The notes under the pieces are model-generated. The model was not told where the DNA came from. It ran no database searches and saw only the letters and a list, made by a program, of their open reading frames with translations. From UBA6244 sp963676875 (GTDB lineage Bacteria; Bacteroidota; Bacteroidia; Bacteroidales; F082), in assembly GCA_963676875.1 (NCBI GenBank), contig OY781436.1, forward strand, positions 3,224,001-3,288,000: a DNA stretch of 64,000 nt. The letters run 5' to 3'. The position numbers were made by a program, and so were the translations under genes. This document shows, in pieces, positions 62,501-64,000 of this stretch (position 1 is its first letter; each line of letters begins with the position of its first letter).

Positions 62501-64000
62501 AGCACAGAAATCGATCCCGAGTACATCTACGAGATCACCGACACCTGTTACCAGGTAACCCTGACAGTCACCGATGACAACGCGTGTTACTCCACGGACA
62601 CGGTAGAAGTCTGCGTGTTTGGACAACTGGAAGTAGAAATCACCGCCGATCAGGTTTGTTTGACACAGCCAACGACCTTCTACGCGAACTACCTGCCAGA
62701 GAACGACAGCGTGGCCAGCTACAGCTGGAACTTCCATGACGGCACCCCGCAGATTATTACCTACCACGACAGCATCCAACACACCTTTGCCAACCCCGGG
62801 CTTTACAATGTAGAGCTCATGGCCGTTGACACCAATGGCTGCACGGCCTACGCCAGTCTGGAAATCACCATAGACTCCCTGCCCACCCCAAGATTTAGTT
62901 ACGAGGCAGGTGCCTGTGACACCCCCATGCAGTTCACGGACGAATCACTACACGGAGGCAACTTTATAGAAACCTGGTTGTGGGACTTTGGCGATCCGCT
63001 AAGCACGGAGCCCAACACCAGCAATGAGCAGAACCCCACCCACCTGTATTCACCCAACGACAGCAGCTACCAGGTAAAACTCATTGTCACCAACTTTAAC
63101 GGCTGCACCGACTCCATTACCCAAACGGTCTATACCAGGGCCTGTCTGATAGCCAACTTCTACGTACCCGACACCATCAATTTGTGTGCACTAACAGAAG
63201 TATGCTTTGCCGACAGCTCCGTATTTTTGACCCAAAACGGAAACATCACCCAATGGGATTGGGACTTTGGCGATGGAAATACCGATAGCTACACCAGCTT
63301 CCAGAGCCATGCATGCCATAGTTATCAAGACAACCAGGGCGGCACCTACCAGGTCACCCTTACGGTTACCGGAGAGATTGGCACCCAAACCTACACCAAT
63401 ACCATCACCAAAGAAGTGCTCATACGTCCCACCCCCATGGCAGCGATCATCGTTCAGAACAACTGTCTGGGCGACACCACCTTCTTCACGGATGGCAGTG
63501 AGACCTATTCAGAGCCCATTACCACCTGGCGTTGGGACTTTGGCGACACCTCAACCGATGCCGACACGGCCATTGTTGCCAACCCCTACTACATCTACCC
63601 CGAGTATGAGAACTACCTCACGGAGCTCATTGTAGCCAACCGGTGGGGATGTACAGACACCACCACCACGGAGGTGACCATCTTCAAGCCACCCACGGCC
63701 GAGTTTAGCTGGGCAGAAACCTGCCAGGGATACTACACCTACTTCACCGATGAAAGCACAGCCGACAGTGCACAGATCACTAACTACTTCTGGCACTTTG
63801 GCGATCCATACACCATGGACAGCGTGAGTGAAGAGCAGAACCCCTACCACATCTACGATTCCATCGACAGCTACACGGTAACCATGCAAATCACCGATGC
63901 CAACTTCTGCAGGAGCCAAATCAGCCATGAAATCGAAATCTATCCCGTACCCACGGCCTTGTTTACCCTGACCGAAGACTGGGAAGGCAGACAGGGACAG
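53597..64000 (+). CDS. Giant secreted multi-repeat PKD-domain surface protein, N-terminal 3468 codons
   Basis: The frame starts at the ATG at 53597 and stays open to the last base, so the 3' end is outside. A signal peptide spans about 20-42 (MLTALFFLVVGLVPNTAFS). The N-terminal region is about 43-570. Next come eight repeats of about 85-95 residues (about 571-1300) with DAG-D-x-x-ICxG, WSxxGDGTFDDAT and NPxYTPGxxD. Five repeats of about 85 residues follow (about 1300-1750) with QTICYNTxP, PPTGGDGTYTYQWQSSTDN and DIPGATxLSYQ. Then 20 PKD modules follow (about 1760 to the end), marked WDFGDG, QNPxHxY and VTLTVTDxxGC. Sorting (T9SS or gliding-type C terminus) is expected beyond the edge. Such proteins act as adhesins or surface fibres. 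Confidence 0.92.
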   Translation, partial: MNKFLRFSTHNTKLARYLNLSKMLTALFFLVVGLVPNTAFSEGSDELCAIDGQYTYLYLCNDFVNNCGGFGGQERTHFAVYGCDASDRLNIAIKNSNEIVYMGFKGNPNDVAKIVFRIKDAAGNIVFDQRDMPLTGQIGYIANIAEARIGPNQIVGMGGYTAIEFSPGAAGTYYIEFNGQTNSGGIDVGNFNIDLIDITVYNTSTNTVEDGRLFSKGWQFIEDDGPWDTNSSTFYIYSADQVITSVEFDQLEGRAWLMYCNSTGCDDTGDFTQDRKSVNNDQAYFPEYDIFLNPPDQDLFPPTSTLGQIIEPWPTGYANCNDGSIDFVVNVDKEGFAEVTLDFDPPYTDITVNDNVSAGANTITWDGLDGSGNPVPNNISFGFFVTYINGLTNLPLFDIEDNPNGFRISLIDPPGDVPLVFWDDSNVGGTTNLTGCNSTPPNPGCHAFGDENNNTMNTWWYTASNSTATVTIVEERGPQLMTFTQTPPQEHCAGSSGIQFSVVPEINTEVYHWSYTGTGVTVTQSPTEAWVVTLDFDLNATPGDLQVYGTNANCNDPGPTASLPITIIPAANADAGDDETTCAGTPILLSTASITNESSIFWATVTAGADGSFDETSIQNPTYTPGPADNARGFVDLSVSAFSNAPCTSVATDQMTLTIDPSPTAFAGNDDNLCLGGSYTLASATTTHSAAQTWSVVTGDGTFDDATALNPEYTPGPGDLIAGTFTLQLAAHPLGVCSADATDQITVDIQPVPEADAGADAEICDIETYTLTGASVGFNTDQEWSHNGDGSFDDRFAVNPTYTPGANDILTGSVILTLTATPIAPCAADAVSTMTLSIQRSATADAGPDATICENDDLQLNGTVEFQNSILWSVPPTADGTFDDPTIVNPVYTPGPTDIINGSVEITLTAEATTPCAADAVSSLTLDIQPLAFADAGGDATICEGETYPIPALEANTASLLWTRTGDGTFSDATLIDPVYTPGPNDIINGSVQLTLTGQPIAPCSAEAISTMTLTIQHPVTASAGPATALICEGSDYPIPGTSEYASQLTWTTTGDGTFSDATIADPIYTPGAGDIAAGSVTMTLTADPIAPCATTITSDVVLNIQLACFADAGDDALSCEDVPYTITTADAGNYSNLIWTHNGLGTLADANTLNPTYTPAAGEFNTTVTLTLSTTAIPPCPDQTDFMELTILEGSYADAGSDEQACVGLPYDFANGSSPPQEFNGTTFLWTKVDPTVDPTGYIVDPTAVVPVYVVGDYDPGVTYPFDIEFNFEVLSAIRCRESDNMILTIEDYQPGAPLTPDQTICYNIVPAQMEVSAPTGGVGTYSYQWQSSTDNVTFTDIPGATALTYQSIPSLLQTTYFRNVQSCDCGSKETPVITVNVWDEFLAGAPAPDEGICFSNQPQLLVADPPTGGDGTYLYQWQSSTDNITFSDIPGATTLSYQPPLLTQTTYYRLRQTNTCALVFTPTTTISVLDEFIPGAVSADQLICYNTQPTPVSADPPTGGDGNYTYQWQSSTDDITYTDIAGATSLSYQPGLLTTPTYYHLNQICICGTVTTATIFVDVHPDYNVGSISGDQTICYNTVPTAILGTAPTGGDGTYTYQWQSSTNNVTFLDIPGATQIDYQSGALTTTTYFRQVQSSGSGCGIENTNTVTVTVYNEFLPGNATGNQTICFNTIPTLPLHGTVPTGADGIYSYQWEKSQAGGPYTPIGGATSLDYSEPNALQTTTNYRLMQTSGCGSIYTNIVTITVNDPPNVVAVSNISSVCVNNEVTFSGFSTDNVTWMWDFGDGTTSTDQNPPPHTYTIFGNYLVTLTVTDVIGCSNADTLMIDVVEPPIVDFSYAIDTCQKIIFTDESIAPAGYFLVDWYWELGDGTTDSGPTFRHQYPAGGVYTVTLTVTSEKDGDFCTNSTSLPVIVPNTPTIYYTWDPEPTCLMDTTFFYGASGTPITDWYWNFDDGHDTTGQYAGHVFDNPGTYDVILYITDTNLCQNSLSQQVTINPIPQVSMQIFDSPTCAQSMTTFQGTADTGIEFWYWDFGDGGISEDQNPVHSYTNGGTYTVTLTATDSAGCSATATGEIIVVPTPTADFSYSMSGCNLFAFTDNSTTPAGYQEYSWHWDFGDGFTSDVPDPVHTYATGGFFDVKLVFTSDSLGYQCSDSITKTVQAPNTPGATFTWAPNPAQAGDNIGFFATSGSTITNWAWDFADGGTATGQNATHTYTNPGDYDVSLTVTDVSGCTFETVIQVNVGGLPPVDFSWDNSCENTPIQFTTDATVTDVGAVAIYDWDFGDGTGSNNQDPLHTYLNANMYNVTLTIIDTLGYTNSVTHQVEVMPEPISMFSISSPNCENSETYFEDYSIALSGYLTTWEWDFGDGNTATINFPDDPDVSHIYPSTGTYTAMLTVTTSDGCQATSTQEVTITPSPIAQIDYDAGCMSGPISFHDVSSENGAGTIIARQWNFGDPASGSSNQSTQSDPTHLFSGPGTYEVTLSITSQSGCTDADTMEITITDAPEVDFTFTPACMHEPVSFTITDLTNLDQYFWDFGDGHTSQQPDPENTYDSPGDYQVTLTVQTTDGCTATQTQTVTVNPLPQAGFEYSEPTCVGDTIFFLNLSNSPNGAVVKWEWDFGDGNTETILAPNGGNTSHVYANDQSYDVTLTVTDSDSCQNTVTRTVISVASPVAEFNWEDACFGQPTQFYDLTNNTPDIGSWYWDFGDPLSGNTNTSTYQNPTHVFSSPGDYTVTLIVTNTQGCDDTITHDLSVSDAPDVSFTMSSDTLCANTQVSFAGTSTAQISTWYWDFGDGGYALTQNADYLYNAPGTYTVTLTVTDLAGCEASTSEQIVVKDAPLANFSYRNACLGDTTYFTDESYSQLGYIAGWEWDLGDGTTANIQNPTHLYATNDDFQVTLIATDNYGCADTIRQWVKVRTRPIAKIESFVQVCDPAGQVYFFDGSEPGADGNPIQTWEWNLNEGYYSTEIDPEYIYEITDTCYQVTLTVTDDNACYSTDTVEVCVFGQLEVEITADQVCLTQPTTFYANYLPENDSVASYSWNFHDGTPQIITYHDSIQHTFANPGLYNVELMAVDTNGCTAYASLEITIDSLPTPRFSYEAGACDTPMQFTDESLHGGNFIETWLWDFGDPLSTEPNTSNEQNPTHLYSPNDSSYQVKLIVTNFNGCTDSITQTVYTRACLIANFYVPDTINLCALTEVCFADSSVFLTQNGNITQWDWDFGDGNTDSYTSFQSHACHSYQDNQGGTYQVTLTVTGEIGTQTYTNTITKEVLIRPTPMAAIIVQNNCLGDTTFFTDGSETYSEPITTWRWDFGDTSTDADTAIVANPYYIYPEYENYLTELIVANRWGCTDTTTTEVTIFKPPTAEFSWAETCQGYYTYFTDESTADSAQITNYFWHFGDPYTMDSVSEEQNPYHIYDSIDSYTVTMQITDANFCRSQISHEIEIYPVPTALFTLTEDWEGRQGQ

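Noticed and set aside
55138..63928. Many minus-strand frames (for example 61412-62467, 57935-58516, 58135-58623) under the giant gene
   Set aside because: They are shadows created by the strong codon and C/G bias of the repeats; the plus frame with PKD motifs is continuous across them.

Overview
The window is chromosomal DNA from a member of the Bacteroidota, most likely a marine or gut-type Bacteroidia such as Marinilabiliales. The evidence is a SusC/SusD/SusE operon, many lipoproteins, a Por-type (T9SS) sorting tail, a giant PKD-domain surface protein, and promoters with the Bacteroidota -7 element TAnnTTTG. The genus cannot be fixed from the sequence.

Layout. 1-2.2 kb: the start of an IS1634-type transposase gene, cut by the window edge, next to a small operon whose last gene is frameshifted and apparently truncated by the element. 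2.2-6.3 kb: a MITE-like palindromic element, a MarR/SRPBCC gene pair, a small barrel protein with a methyltransferase, an Rrf2-type regulator and a TRIC-type channel. 6.4-7.7 kb: eight tandem hairpin-rich units of about 156 bp. 8-13 kb: an outer-membrane protein, a large lipoprotein, an MNT/HEPN toxin-antitoxin pair whose HEPN gene has an in-frame stop, a riboside/uridine-type kinase, and an SO_0444-type metal permease fused to an HMA domain.

13.3-17.8 kb is a likely metal-handling operon: a TonB-dependent receptor between two small exported His/Cys proteins, followed by two DUF4625-type lipoproteins. 17.8-24.4 kb is a leftward block: PPK2, a MscS channel, a protein of unknown function, a TPMT-like methyltransferase, a C1 peptidase, a SUI1-type factor, a DagK-like kinase and a small lipoprotein. 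24.5-28.3 kb holds a HAD hydrolase, an M23 peptidase and lpxB, with a copy of the lpxB 3' end lying 413 bp away. 28.4-33.7 kb is the core operon tRNA-Gln, rimP, nusA, infB.

33.8-43.2 kb carries a lipoprotein beta-carbonic anhydrase, a FucP-type sugar transporter, an Omp28-like secreted protein, an ECF sigma factor, a TPR/HTH regulator, a PepD-type dipeptidase and a PpiC parvulin. 43.7-53.0 kb is an alpha-glucan utilisation locus: susC, susD and susE, then an AAA/DUF4143 ATPase preceded by three 32-bp repeats, then a leftward GH13 amylase lipoprotein. 53.6 kb to the end is one open frame of 3468 codons with no stop. It encodes a secreted giant with three successive repeat classes (8 + 5 + 20 modules), and its base composition changes sharply inside the gene.

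Most genes are ordinary. The parts that go beyond routine annotation are the repeat elements, the small His/Cys proteins around the TonB receptor, the repeats ahead of the ATPase, the interrupted HEPN gene and the architecture of the giant protein. No CRISPR array, rRNA or prophage was seen.
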